Below the pieces are notes generated by a model. The model was not told the DNA's origin, did no database searches, and saw only the letters and a list, made by a program, of their open reading frames with translations. 38,394 nt of DNA from an uncultured bacterium (GTDB lineage: Bacteria; Cyanobacteriota; Vampirovibrionia; Gastranaerophilales; Gastranaerophilaceae), in contig CACZFL010000015.1 in the NCBI GenBank assembly GCA_902780525.1, positions 1 to 38,394 of the forward strand, given 5' to 3'. Positions within the stretch are counted from its first letter, which is position 1, and each line of letters starts with the position of its first letter. Below, piece by piece: positions 1 through 7,870 of the stretch. A program made the position numbers and the translations under genes.

Positions 1-16
1 AGTTTTCATTCGTTTT

Positions 17-34
17 ATTTTGCTTTCGCAAAAT
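17..34. repeat. small perfect hairpin with GAAA/TTTC loop
   Basis: The 7-base arms ATTTTGC and GCAAAAT enclose TTTC. On the minus strand the loop reads GAAA, a stable GNRA tetraloop closed by a C-G pair. It lies beyond the flagellar operon terminator and has no T-tract, so it is not called a terminator. It could belong to a gene outside the window. Confidence 0.3.
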
Positions 35-100
35 AGCTACTCATTCCAACTTTCTCACACGGACGAGTTTCGCTGACGCTCACTCTTGCCAAAATCCGCA

Positions 101-126
101 ATAAAAAAGGACATGGTAATGTCCTT
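101..126 (-). terminator. rho-independent terminator after flgL
   Basis: The arms AAGGACAT (107-114) and ATGTCCTT (119-126) pair perfectly around a 4-base loop. Read on the minus strand the stem is followed by a run of T (the A-run at 103-108). It lies about 70 bases past the flgL stop and is the natural end of the flagellar transcript. Confidence 0.7.
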
Positions 127-194
127 GAAATGGTAAGTATATTAAATTTGTAGTTATTTTACATTATATAAGTAAATATCTTAGTTATTTACCA

Positions 195-1280
195 TTAAAT
201 ATAGTTAAGGAGGCTCATGTTCATTGTCTGAGACGCAACCTGCAGGCTTGCCTGGTATGCATACTGTGCCTGAAGCCATTTTGAAGTTGCACTTGCAATA
301 TCAACATCCTGTAAGGAAGACAAATATCCGGTTAAGTTTTCGTTATTTGTTTCCAGAGTTGATGTCGTCATTTCAAGTCTGTTATAAACCCCGCCGAATT
401 TTGTTTGCTCATTAACAATTTCGTTGCTTGAATCACTGAACATATTTAATGAAGAAAACATTCTTTCATACCCTTTTGCTTCTGCAGCAGCATCTCCTGC
501 ATCTTTAGCATCAAGTACTTCCTGAATAGAGTTGCTTAAAACTTTAAGAGCACCCATTACGCCTGAACTATTTTCTTTAAATGTAAGGTCGGCAACATCA
601 CCGGTATATTCGTTACCGTCTGCATCGTAATATTTTGTATTACCTGCATCGTCTTTTTGCGGATAATATTTTGTACCGTTGGGGTCTTCATAAAAAGCTT
701 CATAGTAACCGAAAACTTTGTCACCTGTTGTATTAATTACTTCAAAAACTCCGTCAGCAACTTCTGTTTGTCTTATGTAATCAGGATTATCATGCGGTGT
801 TCCATAATAAACAATGTTACCGTGTTCATCTATTTCATAAGGAGTAAGTTTTGTGTTTGCACCTCCAAAAATAAAGTTATCATTAAACTCTGTATTTGCA
901 AGGTCAACCATTGTTTTTGCAATTTCATCAATTTCTGTTTTTATTGCAGCCAAAGAAGAGTGTCCGTATGTACCGTTGTTAGCTTCCAGACCTTTATCCC
1001 ACGCCTGTTGTAAGAACCCTCTTGCCAATTCCATTAAGTCATCCAGAGTGTCAAGTTCTTCCATTGCAAGCTGAGTGTTCTCGTTAAACGTATTAATTTT
1101 ATCTAATTGACGTGACGTATTTACTATATTTACCGCTGCAATCGGATCGTCTGTAATACTGTTTACTTTTTTACCCGAAGAGAGCTGTTCTGTCAATTTG
1201 ACATAGTTTGCTTCGTTTTTGTGGATATCTGATATTAACAGATTGTAGCGTGCTGTTGTTGAGATACGATCAGTGTACAT
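195..1280 (-). CDS. flgL: flagellar hook-filament junction protein FlgL
   Basis: FlgL (HAP3) is the second junction protein between hook and filament and is exported by the flagellar type III system. The 361-residue product has the flagellin-like helical N-terminus (ISTTARYNLL, then LTEQLSSGKKVNSITDDP) and the matching C-terminal helix ending DVDIASATSKWLQAQYAYQA and MNMSLLNYI. The middle (about residues 140-240) is a variable surface domain with a Tyr/Asp/Gly-rich stretch. It starts 27 bases after flgK, with AAGGAAGG as ribosome binding site. The length is typical or slightly long. It is the last gene before the terminator at 101-126. The identification is secure from both ends plus the flgK neighbour; only the variable centre is unlike other FlgL. 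Confidence 0.93.
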   Translation of the reverse strand: MYTDRISTTARYNLLISDIHKNEANYVKLTEQLSSGKKVNSITDDPIAAVNIVNTSRQLDKINTFNENTQLAMEELDTLDDLMELARGFLQQAWDKGLEANNGTYGHSSLAAIKTEIDEIAKTMVDLANTEFNDNFIFGGANTKLTPYEIDEHGNIVYYGTPHDNPDYIRQTEVADGVFEVINTTGDKVFGYYEAFYEDPNGTKYYPQKDDAGNTKYYDADGNEYTGDVADLTFKENSSGVMGALKVLSNSIQEVLDAKDAGDAAAEAKGYERMFSSLNMFSDSSNEIVNEQTKFGGVYNRLEMTTSTLETNNENLTGYLSSLQDVDIASATSKWLQAQYAYQASLQVASQTMNMSLLNYI

Positions 1281-1307
1281 AATATTACCTTCCTTGGTTG
1301 TTAATTT

Positions 1308-2909
1308 TTATCTTCCCAGTGATATTAACGTGTCAAGACAATTGTTTACTGTTGTGAAAACTCTTGCTGCTGCAGCATAAGCTGTCTGATATTTAACCAG
1401 GTCAACAAGTTCTTCATTTAAGTCAACGCCGTATGCTGAATCAAGTTGATTTTGCAGAGATTCAACTACATCGGTTTGAGTATCATATAAAGATTTAGCA
1501 CTGTCGCCAGCAGAAGCAATTTTGCCCAGCAATGATGAATAATAATCTTCAATTGACTGACCGTTTAGTGCAGATTGTTTTTCACCTCTTGTCGCAAGCA
1601 TTGCAACTACGTTTTGTGCGTTTCCGACTGCGTTTATATCATAATGGCTCGGGTCATCAAAGTATGCACAGCTTATGTTCCAGATGCCATCGTTTGTTAA
1701 AAGGTTATCAGAAACTTTGATGTTAGCTGCTGTAATACCGTTTGTTGTTTCTGTTCCGGTTGATGCATCATAGCAGGCAAATATCCAGTTTGTGTCATTT
1801 GTTGCCTTAAGGTGGTTAGTATTTGATGCATCTATGCAGTATGCATTACTTCTTGTATTCAAATCGTTAAATACCTGAGCAAGTGTGTTTGCAAGTTTAT
1901 TTAAACTGTTTTGAACCGTACCGGCATTAGTTGTTCCGTTGTTGTAATCAGTAGCAGAGTGCAAAAGTCCGCCTAATGCACCGCCTGTAATAAGGTCGTT
2001 AGCATTGTCAACTATTTTTGAGCCTTCACTGTCAACAATACTGATAACTGCATTTTCGCCTTTCCAGTCATCAGGATATATAATACCGTGGGTATCGCAA
2101 TAATGTTTTGCTGTTTCAATGTCAAGCTTGCCGGTTACAACGCTGCCTTTTACCAATGCTTGGTCGCTTGTGTAAACATATACAGAACCGTTTTCTTTTT
2201 CCACAACATTTATATCAACAAATTGAGCAATATCACTAAGTATCAAATCTCTTCTGTCAAGAAGGTTGTTAGCTGTTAAAGTTCCTGTTTGTGTAGTCTG
2301 AAGAGCTTTGTTTACAGCTGCAAGTTCATCCAGAGCATTGTTTAATTCCCTGTACTGTACATAAATTTTAGAATTTGCTAAAGCATCTTCTGAGGAACCG
2401 TCACCAAGAGCTTCTCCTGTAAGCTTACTCAATTGAACGCTTTTTTCATTCATTAAGCCTGTTAAGGTTTTTGTTGTTTCAATAAAGTTTGTACGCGCAG
2501 TAGAGCTTGCAGGATATTCCTGAAGGTTGTTTACTGCTTCATAAAATTTGCTTAATGCAGAATCTATACCAGTACCTTCCAGGTCATCAAAGATTCCTGC
2601 GAGTTCATCAAGGTTGCCGAGCTGTTGCTCAAGCTCACTTTTCAGCGAAAGCTGTTCTCTGTAATAATTATTCAAATAATCATCATTGTAACGCATTACG
2701 TTTGCAATTTTTACACCGCCGTTTGCACGAACCTGGTTGTACGGATTATTGCCGATTTGTCCTGCAATATTTCGTGCCTGAAGGTTAACACGTTGTTTGT
2801 GGTATCCTTCCGTGTTCATGTTTGAAACGTTATGTGATACAACGCTTATCGCTTTTTCATTTACTGTCAGTGCACCAGCACTTATGTTCAACGATGATAA
2901 TAAGTTCAT
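1308..2909 (-). CDS. flgK: flagellar hook-associated protein FlgK
   Basis: FlgK (HAP1) forms the first junction ring on the hook tip. The 533-residue protein opens with the rod/hook-family N-terminus (LNISAGALTVNEKAISVVSHNVSNMNTEGYHKQRV) and ends with the family C-terminal helix (VDLNEELVDLVKYQTAYAAAARVFTTVNNCLDTLISLG). The centre, about residues 230-430, is a divergent surface domain with two or three Cys. The gene sits directly after the export chaperone gene flgN and before flgL, the usual order, and FlgN is expected to escort FlgK and FlgL. The length is normal for the family. No frameshift is visible. Confidence 0.95.
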   Translation of the reverse strand: MNLLSSLNISAGALTVNEKAISVVSHNVSNMNTEGYHKQRVNLQARNIAGQIGNNPYNQVRANGGVKIANVMRYNDDYLNNYYREQLSLKSELEQQLGNLDELAGIFDDLEGTGIDSALSKFYEAVNNLQEYPASSTARTNFIETTKTLTGLMNEKSVQLSKLTGEALGDGSSEDALANSKIYVQYRELNNALDELAAVNKALQTTQTGTLTANNLLDRRDLILSDIAQFVDINVVEKENGSVYVYTSDQALVKGSVVTGKLDIETAKHYCDTHGIIYPDDWKGENAVISIVDSEGSKIVDNANDLITGGALGGLLHSATDYNNGTTNAGTVQNSLNKLANTLAQVFNDLNTRSNAYCIDASNTNHLKATNDTNWIFACYDASTGTETTNGITAANIKVSDNLLTNDGIWNISCAYFDDPSHYDINAVGNAQNVVAMLATRGEKQSALNGQSIEDYYSSLLGKIASAGDSAKSLYDTQTDVVESLQNQLDSAYGVDLNEELVDLVKYQTAYAAAARVFTTVNNCLDTLISLGR

Positions 2910-2924
2910 GTATGAATTACCTCA

Positions 2925-3422
2925 TTAGATTTCTTCGCTGACGGTCCACATATCCATATCACGTGTGTCCGGCTTTCCTGTTTCGTTATAGTAACTTCCT
3001 TGTGGAGCAAATGCATCTATAATTGTATCCAACATCTTGTTAGTAATTATAATGCCATGTTTCAAGAGTTCCACATTTTGGTTATTTAATAACGTAATTT
3101 CGGGAATTAATTTACAAATCTTAACCTTTCTCTCCTCAAGAGCTTCGGTGTACTCAGGAGCATTTTCTTTCGCAAGTTCGATAAATTCGGACATGTTACA
3201 ATTTTTGCCTGTGAGCTCGACTGCTAAATTTTCCCTCTCTTTGTTTATTCCGACAATTTTATTATTTATTGCAATTATTTTATTGTCAATAACTCCCAAA
3301 TCGTCAGAATGAGATTTTTTTAATAGTTCCCTTTTTTCGGCAAACAAGTCTTTCAGCTCGATGTATGCCTTATATTCTCTGTCCAGGATTTCTATTAAAT
3401 TTTTAAACTGATTGTTTTCCAT
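2925..3422 (-). CDS. flgN: FlgN-family flagellar export chaperone
   Basis: The 165-residue protein is almost entirely charged, heptad-like helix: LIEILDREYKAYIELKDLFAEKRELLKK near the N-terminus, then long helices up to about residue 140 and a short unstructured tail. This is the architecture of FlgN, the cytosolic chaperone that binds the C-termini of FlgK and FlgL before export. The family diverges strongly, so the call rests on predicted helix content, size and position directly upstream of flgK. The ATG has only a weak ribosome binding site. A perfect 8-base-arm hairpin precedes the gene at 3456-3478. Confidence 0.75.
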   Translation of the reverse strand: MENNQFKNLIEILDREYKAYIELKDLFAEKRELLKKSHSDDLGVIDNKIIAINNKIVGINKERENLAVELTGKNCNMSEFIELAKENAPEYTEALEERKVKICKLIPEITLLNNQNVELLKHGIIITNKMLDTIIDAFAPQGSYYNETGKPDTRDMDMWTVSEEI

Positions 3423-3455
3423 ATTTTAAACTCTTATATTATTTTAACTATTTTT

Positions 3456-3478
3456 TTAACAATTTTGTTCATTGTTAA
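3456..3478. repeat. inverted repeat between flgH and flgN
   Basis: The arms TTAACAAT (3456-3463) and ATTGTTAA (3471-3478) are perfect around a 7-base loop. On the coding (minus) strand the stem is followed by A residues, not T, so it is not a standard terminator. It may be an mRNA processing or stability hairpin that sets the ratio between ring and junction genes, but that is speculation. Confidence 0.4.
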
Positions 3479-3480
3479 GA

Positions 3481-4092
3481 TTAGAACAGATATTTGATAA
3501 ATCTGTTGAAGATACCTTCGTTTTGGCTTCTTGATACTGCGCCTCTGCCTGAGAGTGCAAATTGCAAATTAGAAACATTGTATGAATAAATTTCGCCGTC
3601 AACGTTCAGCCAGCGAGGGTCAACTACACCTGTTACAATAAAGTCAACTCTTTCGTTACCGTTAACAAGAGTTTTCTTACCCTGAACTGCGAGGTTGCCG
3701 TTTGGTAACTGCTGAACAACCTGACATGCAATTCTGTCCCCCATATTTAAAGCTCTTTGTCCCTGTGCAGAGTTAGAAACTTCATTTGATCCGCCATACC
3801 CGTTAGAATTTTTCAAACCGCTAAGATGAAACCATTCTTTAAGAAAAGATGTAAAAGAATCTGTTGTGTTTGATTCTTTTGCTGATGAAAAAGTCAGGTT
3901 GTCACTGACAGAAACATTTTCTGACATTCTTATTGAAATTAGATCTCCGATTTGCCGCGCCTGAACACCGCCGTACAACGAGTGCGGAGTTCCCTGATAA
4001 TGCTGTTGTGCACCGAGTACAAAAAGTGATTCGGCGTTTGCCGTCATCATTGTTATCAAAAACATCATGATTGTTAATACAAATTTTTTCAT
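3481..4092 (-). CDS. flgH: flagellar L-ring protein FlgH (no lipobox)
   Basis: FlgH builds the L-ring bushing in the outer membrane around the flagellar rod. The body carries the family blocks SLYGGVQARQIGDLISIRMSE, GDRIACQVVQQLPNGNLAVQGKK, VNGNERVDFIVTGVVDP and a C-terminus NEGIFNRFIKYLF. The start chosen is the ATG at 4092, preceded by GAGG seven bases upstream; it gives a clean signal peptide MKKFVLTIMMFLITMMTANA. An upstream in-frame ATG at 4137 would add 15 residues but has no good ribosome binding site and would bury the signal. FlgH is normally a lipoprotein with Cys at the cleavage site; here the cleavage region (TANAES) has no Cys, so signal peptidase I processing is predicted. The product is 203 residues. 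Confidence 0.9.
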   Translation of the reverse strand: MKKFVLTIMMFLITMMTANAESLFVLGAQQHYQGTPHSLYGGVQARQIGDLISIRMSENVSVSDNLTFSSAKESNTTDSFTSFLKEWFHLSGLKNSNGYGGSNEVSNSAQGQRALNMGDRIACQVVQQLPNGNLAVQGKKTLVNGNERVDFIVTGVVDPRWLNVDGEIYSYNVSNLQFALSGRGAVSRSQNEGIFNRFIKYLF

Positions 4093-4147
4093 TTTTTCCT
4101 CAAGTTCTGGTTTTTTGTTTATCCGGTTATCCGGCATTATTTTTTAT

Positions 4148-4426
4148 TTAGCAGAGCCACTCTGCAATTACGCTTCTGCCGTAGAGCAGTCCGTATTTTA
4201 TATCATCATCTGAAATATCATACTCACCAACGCTTTCTGCACATTTCCTCAAATCGTTTATATCTATTCTGTCAAGAAGTGACGGAGTTGATGTTGTCTT
4301 TGTTCCGCTTGCAACTTCCGGCTTTTCCTGAACTTCTTCAGGTTGTTTAACGGTTTTGTTGTTTCTGAACGCATTTAATGCGCTAAACTGTTGTACCTGA
4401 TTTACCTGTGGTCTTACTATTTCCAT
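4148..4426 (-). CDS. unknown 92-residue protein in flagellar operon (FlgM-like?)
   Basis: This small gene has a good ribosome binding site (AAGAGGAC, 7 bases before ATG) and fits tightly between flgJ and flgH. The first half is polar, Gln/Glu/Lys/Thr-rich and probably disordered. The second half (about residues 50-92) looks like two or three helices: LLDRIDINDLRKCAESVGEY, then DISDDDIKYGLLYGRSVIAEWLC, ending in Cys. A disordered N-terminus with a short helical C-terminus is the layout of the anti-sigma-28 factor FlgM, which is often encoded near flgN and flgK. The FlgM core sequence is not clearly recognisable, so this is only a candidate; a rod or hook accessory protein is equally possible. 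Confidence 0.6.
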   Translation of the reverse strand: MEIVRPQVNQVQQFSALNAFRNNKTVKQPEEVQEKPEVASGTKTTSTPSLLDRIDINDLRKCAESVGEYDISDDDIKYGLLYGRSVIAEWLC

Positions 4427-4453
4427 TTTAGTCCTCTTATTACCCGGTTAATT

Positions 4454-4825
4454 TTACTGTACCAGGTGCTGCATTTGTCTGTAAATCTGGTCTGCAAAAC
4501 CGAAAGTTGTTCTCGGATTGCTTGCCAAATCTCTGCCCATCTGCTGGAATACAATTGATTTAAAAGTATCTTCGTACTGGTGGTCGTTTCCGAAAAGTCC
4601 GTCCTCTTCTCTGTCAACTGTCTTATCCATTTCTTCCAGCATTTTTGTAATAAATATTGATTCAAATTCCTGTGCGACTTTTTTCAACTGAGTTTTTTCA
4701 TCGCCTGAATTTTTAATCTGGTTATACAATTCCTGGTCAGCATTAACCGTTCTTGCGTGCTGCAAGCCATGTTTGATTAAATCTAATGTAGGTGTTGTAA
4801 TGTCTGATGCTTGTGAAATTGTCAT
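4454..4825 (-). CDS. flgJ: FlgJ rod-binding domain protein
   Basis: The 123-residue protein has the FlgJ N-terminal (Rod-binding) signature: KKVAQEFESIFITKMLEEMDKTV, then HQYEDTFKSIVFQQMGRDLASN, and a C-terminal FGFADQIYRQM helix. In gamma-proteobacterial FlgJ this domain caps the growing rod and is fused to a muramidase. Here the protein stops after the rod-capping part. The peptidoglycan-cutting role is probably taken by the SLT-domain protein at the head of the same operon. It lies 10 bases downstream of flgI. Confidence 0.88.
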   Translation of the reverse strand: MTISQASDITTPTLDLIKHGLQHARTVNADQELYNQIKNSGDEKTQLKKVAQEFESIFITKMLEEMDKTVDREEDGLFGNDHQYEDTFKSIVFQQMGRDLASNPRTTFGFADQIYRQMQHLVQ

Positions 4826-4835
4826 TATATTACCT

Positions 4836-5930
4836 CTATATTATTATGAGTTCTGCTTGTAAGCTTCCTGATTTTTTCAGTGCCTGCAATATCGAAATCA
4901 GGTCAACGGGTGCTACACCGATAGAGTTAAGAGCTCTTACCAAATCATTCAGGTTGCTGTTGGCACTCATCTCGATTAATCTTCCCGGTGCTTTTTGAAT
5001 ATCAATTTCCGCATTTTCAAAACCTACGGTAGCACCGTTAGAAAATTCGTTTGGCTGGGAAACCTCATTGTGTGTCGATACCGTTACGGTGATGTTCCCG
5101 TGTGCAACTGCAGCCGGCAGAAGTTTTACGTCCGAACCTATCACGACGGTACCGGTTCTTTCGTTAACGACTACCTTTGCTCTTTCAGCTGTTGGTGCGA
5201 CATCAAGATTTTCTATTATTGATACAAAACTTACTCTGTCATTTTGGAATTTTGCAGGGATTTCAACTTTAACAGAGCTTCCGTCAATTGCTCTTGCCGG
5301 AGCTACTCTTGATATTGAAGTTGCAAGTCTTGAAACGAGCGTATAATCTGATTTGTCTAAAGAAAGAGTTATTGAGTTTTCATCACCGATTTCGGTATAA
5401 ATATCTCTTTCAACGATTGCACCTCCCGGGATTCTTCCTGTTGTTGTGATTGCATTTCTCATAGAAGAACCGCCTGAAGATTTTGCGATACCGCCTACGG
5501 TTAACGGACCCTGTGCAACGGCAACCGCTTCACCGTTAGGAGCCTTTAATATTGTCTGAACAAGAACACCGCCTTCTAAACTTTTACAGTCTGCCATTGC
5601 TGATACGGTAACATCAATTTTGTCGCCGTTTTTTGCAAATGGAGGTACGTTAGCTGTTACGATAACTGCAGCAGAAGCACCTTTTTGAATGTAGTTTTCC
5701 TGTTCGATTACTGTTCCTAAGTTTCTTAAAAGCATTTTATTTGTAATCTGTGTAGAACGAGAGTTGTCACCTGTTCCGGGTAAGCCTACTACGATACCGT
5801 ATCCAACCAGCTGGTTCTCTCGGACTCCCTGAATGTGTGCAATATCCATTACACGAACCATTGCTGCATTAACTGGCGCAAGTCCGATACACATCATAAT
5901 TGTTAAAATAAATGCCGTTAATTTTTTCAT
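4836..5930 (-). CDS. flgI: flagellar P-ring protein FlgI
   Basis: FlgI assembles the P-ring in the peptidoglycan layer. The 364-residue precursor begins with a signal peptide (MKKLTAFILTIMMCIGLAPVNA) followed at once by the family opening RVMDIAHIQGVRENQLVGYG and VVGLPGTGD. Other hallmark blocks are NVPPFAKNGDKIDVTVSAM, VAQGPLTVGG, RTGTVVIGSDVKLLPAAVAHG and the C-terminal LNDLVRALNSIGVAPVDLISILQALKKSGSLQAELIII. The length is typical. The ATG has GAGGAAG upstream. The signal peptides of FlgI and FlgH resemble each other closely (MKK...TIMM). A 6-bp hairpin (CTGTCT/AGACAG) lies in the spacer after flgA. Confidence 0.97.
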   Translation of the reverse strand: MKKLTAFILTIMMCIGLAPVNAAMVRVMDIAHIQGVRENQLVGYGIVVGLPGTGDNSRSTQITNKMLLRNLGTVIEQENYIQKGASAAVIVTANVPPFAKNGDKIDVTVSAMADCKSLEGGVLVQTILKAPNGEAVAVAQGPLTVGGIAKSSGGSSMRNAITTTGRIPGGAIVERDIYTEIGDENSITLSLDKSDYTLVSRLATSISRVAPARAIDGSSVKVEIPAKFQNDRVSFVSIIENLDVAPTAERAKVVVNERTGTVVIGSDVKLLPAAVAHGNITVTVSTHNEVSQPNEFSNGATVGFENAEIDIQKAPGRLIEMSANSNLNDLVRALNSIGVAPVDLISILQALKKSGSLQAELIII

Positions 5931-5987
5931 TTTTTCTTCCTCAAGTCTTTAAGCCGTTCTGTCTTATTCAGACAGGTTCGGGTCGGG

Positions 5988-6758
5988 TTATATATTAACC
6001 AGTACCCTGTTTTCCCCTATTATTTTACCGTTATAAACTTTTTTATAATTTTTGTTTTCAACGTTTATATAGTCGCCTAACATTCCGTCAGACATTGCTG
6101 TTCCGTCAATACTAATCATGACTGAACCATTAGACACAAAAAATACTCTTACATCGGAGTTTCGTGCAACATCAGGACGCATTTTTACAAACCTTCTGTC
6201 TATAACTTCACCCTTTTGGAATATTTTTTTTGTTGTTATTTCTTTGTCAAGCATTGAGCTGTCTAATACATAATCAGACCTGTTTGCTACATCAATTTTC
6301 TTTACCTCAGTACATTCTTTTGTAAGAGTTTGTTCTCTGTTAATTTGTTCACTTGCTACGAGCACCTCTTTATAAACGGAAGTTTGTGCAGGAAGATTCA
6401 GAGTTCTTTGATAAACACCATTAACTAAAATGTCTACTCTTTTAACATCACGTGGTAAAATCTTGTCGCTTCCGCCGGAGATTTTGTAAGTAACTCTGCC
6501 GTCAGGAAGCTGTAAATCCGCAAACGGAGTTGCGGTAATTTTTACATTAACGTCTCCTTTAATGACTTTTTTGTAATTGTTTTCAAATAATCTGGCAACA
6601 TCTACTTTAACTTTGCTTGCCGGGATTGTCTGAGCCTGAACTGCAGGAGTGATAAGTAAAGTAAGTATTGCAATAAGGCAGTAAGGCAACAAATGAGCTT
6701 TAGTATTGCCTTGCTTTAAATTTATTAATTTGTTTGGTTTATTTATTTTTTCTGCCAT
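5988..6758 (-). CDS. flgA: flagellar P-ring assembly chaperone FlgA
   Basis: FlgA is the periplasmic chaperone for P-ring (FlgI) assembly and sits directly upstream of flgI. The 256-residue protein has a cytosolic N-terminal tail of about 22 residues, a hydrophobic export segment (LLPYCLIAILTLLITPAVQA, about 23-42), a divergent middle domain, and the C-terminal FlgA/SAF-type domain: IFQKGEVIDRRFVKMRPDVA, then VFFVSNGSVMISIDGTAM, GDYINVENKNYKKVYNGKII and VLVNI. The N-terminal tail before the signal segment is longer than usual, but the ATG here has GAGGTAAATA upstream and no better start is visible. The spacer before it is made of three copies of the GGGGTAAATA motif. Confidence 0.88.
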   Translation of the reverse strand: MAEKINKPNKLINLKQGNTKAHLLPYCLIAILTLLITPAVQAQTIPASKVKVDVARLFENNYKKVIKGDVNVKITATPFADLQLPDGRVTYKISGGSDKILPRDVKRVDILVNGVYQRTLNLPAQTSVYKEVLVASEQINREQTLTKECTEVKKIDVANRSDYVLDSSMLDKEITTKKIFQKGEVIDRRFVKMRPDVARNSDVRVFFVSNGSVMISIDGTAMSDGMLGDYINVENKNYKKVYNGKIIGENRVLVNI

Positions 6759-6770
6759 ATTTTATATATT

Positions 6771-6801
6771 TACCTCTTTGTTTACCCCTTTTATTTACCC
6801 C
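6771..6801 (-). repeat. three tandem GGGGTAAATA-type motifs between flgG and flgA
   Basis: On the minus strand the spacer between flgG and flgA reads GGGGTAAATA (6792-6801, exact), GGGGTAAAC about 11 bases later and GAGGTAAATA about 10 bases after that. The last copy is placed near the ribosome binding position of flgA. These copies belong to the dispersed decamer family described in the findings. Confidence 0.65.
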
Positions 6802-6807
6802 TTATTC

Positions 6808-7593
6808 TTATGTCATGTTGTTTGTTACCTGCAGGATATTGCTTGATGCCGTAATCAGTCTTGAGTTAGATTCAAAAGCTCTCTGAGCTTTAATTAGACC
6901 TACAAGTTCATCAACAATTTGTACGTTTGAACCTTCTAACATACCTTGTTGAATAAGACCCAAACCGTTTTGTCCGGGTGTATCCTGTACAGGGTTGCCT
7001 GACGCCTGTGTTTCCTGATAAAGGTTGTGACCTATTGATAACAAGCCGGAAGGGTTTTGAAATTTAACAAGCTGAAGAGAACCAACAGTTGATTGTTGTG
7101 TTTGTCCCGGAAGCGTAACGGAGATGTTACCGTCTTGTGTGATTGTAATTTCTGTTGCGTCACGCGGGATTGATACAGACGGCTGGATTAAAAGACCGTC
7201 ATTTGTACAGAGCTGTCCGAGTGAGTCAACCTGTAAGCAGCCGTCACGAGTGTAAGCAAGTGAACCATCTTCTTTCATTACCTGAAGGAAACCATCACCT
7301 TCGATTTCGATATCAAGGCTTCTGCCGGTTGATATTGCAACACCCTGGGTAAATACCCTTGTAGTGGCTGCAGTTTTTACACCAAGTCCGATTTCTATAC
7401 CAACAGGTTGGTAAGTACCCTGGTTCATTAAAGCACCCGGGGTTCTTGCTGCCTGAGAAAGCAAATCCTGAAATTCAATACGGGTTTGCTTATACCCTGT
7501 GGTGTTAACGTTTGCTACGTTGTTTGCAATAACATCAAGATAGTTCTGTTGCGCTATCATACCTGTTGCAGCGGTTGTTAAAGCTCTTAACAT
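6808..7593 (-). CDS. flgG: flagellar distal rod protein FlgG
   Basis: FlgG builds the distal rod. The product is 261 residues when started at the ATG at 7593, which has GGAGG eight bases upstream; an in-frame TTG at 7620 would add nine residues (MAFWSLEEY) that include the Shine-Dalgarno sequence itself, so it is rejected. The N-terminus MLRALTTAATGMIAQQNYLD and NNVANVNTTGYKQTR are the rod-family signature. LDIEIEGDGFLQV and AYTRDG mark the central domain, and the C-terminus (ESNSRLITASSNILQVTNNM) is the FlgG-type closing helix. The length is exactly that of the family. It has its own leader of about 230 bases with a candidate promoter at 7830-7858. Confidence 0.95.
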   Translation of the reverse strand: MLRALTTAATGMIAQQNYLDVIANNVANVNTTGYKQTRIEFQDLLSQAARTPGALMNQGTYQPVGIEIGLGVKTAATTRVFTQGVAISTGRSLDIEIEGDGFLQVMKEDGSLAYTRDGCLQVDSLGQLCTNDGLLIQPSVSIPRDATEITITQDGNISVTLPGQTQQSTVGSLQLVKFQNPSGLLSIGHNLYQETQASGNPVQDTPGQNGLGLIQQGMLEGSNVQIVDELVGLIKAQRAFESNSRLITASSNILQVTNNMT

Positions 7594-7716
7594 ATATTCC
7601 TCCAGTGACCAGAAAGCCAAAAGACTGTCTGACCAAGTTCCAGTACTTAATTTAAACTTACCATTGAGCGACAGGATATATTCCTACCTCTCCCCACTAA
7701 TACTATAAATGTATTT

Positions 7717-7730
7717 ATGTATATATACAT
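7717..7730. promoter_or_regulatory. 14-bp perfect palindrome in flgG leader
   Basis: ATGTATATATACAT reads identically on both strands and lies about 125 bases upstream of flgG, downstream of the candidate promoter. It could be an operator or a short RNA hairpin. AT-rich palindromes arise easily by chance in this composition. Confidence 0.3.
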
Positions 7731-7774
7731 CAATCAAAAGGTTGAAATATTCTCAAATCAGGGATGCAAAAATA

Positions 7775-7786
7775 GACCATGTGGTC
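7775..7786. promoter_or_regulatory. GACCA-N2-TGGTC inverted repeat in flgG leader
   Basis: Perfect 5-base arms GACCA and TGGTC flank two bases. The site lies roughly 50 bases downstream of the candidate flgG promoter. GC-containing arms in an AT-rich spacer make it a plausible regulator site, but no regulator is identifiable. Confidence 0.3.
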
Positions 7787-7829
7787 AATTTGTAAAAAAT
7801 TGGCTGTCGGGTGGTGGAAATGTTCTCAG

Positions 7830-7858
7830 AATATACAAATACAATAAGCTACAATCAA
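7830..7858 (-). promoter_or_regulatory. candidate sigma-70-type promoter for flgG
   Basis: On the minus strand TTGATT (7853-7858) is separated by 17 bases from TATATT (7830-7835). It lies just past the flgF-type stop, so the rod, ring and junction genes from flgG onward may have a second promoter in addition to read-through. No convincing sigma-28 (GCCGATAA) or sigma-54 (GG/GC) site was seen here. Confidence 0.4.
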
Positions 7859-7870
7859 CCTAAAAAGAAC

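Noticed and set aside
4417..4665. 82-residue open frame on the minus strand inside flgJ
   Set aside because: It overlaps the well supported flgJ in another frame, with Trp/Arg-rich composition and no family signs.
5958..5974. CTGTCT/AGACAG hairpin between flgA and flgI as terminator
   Set aside because: Only six pairs and no T-run; genes on both sides are clearly co-transcribed.
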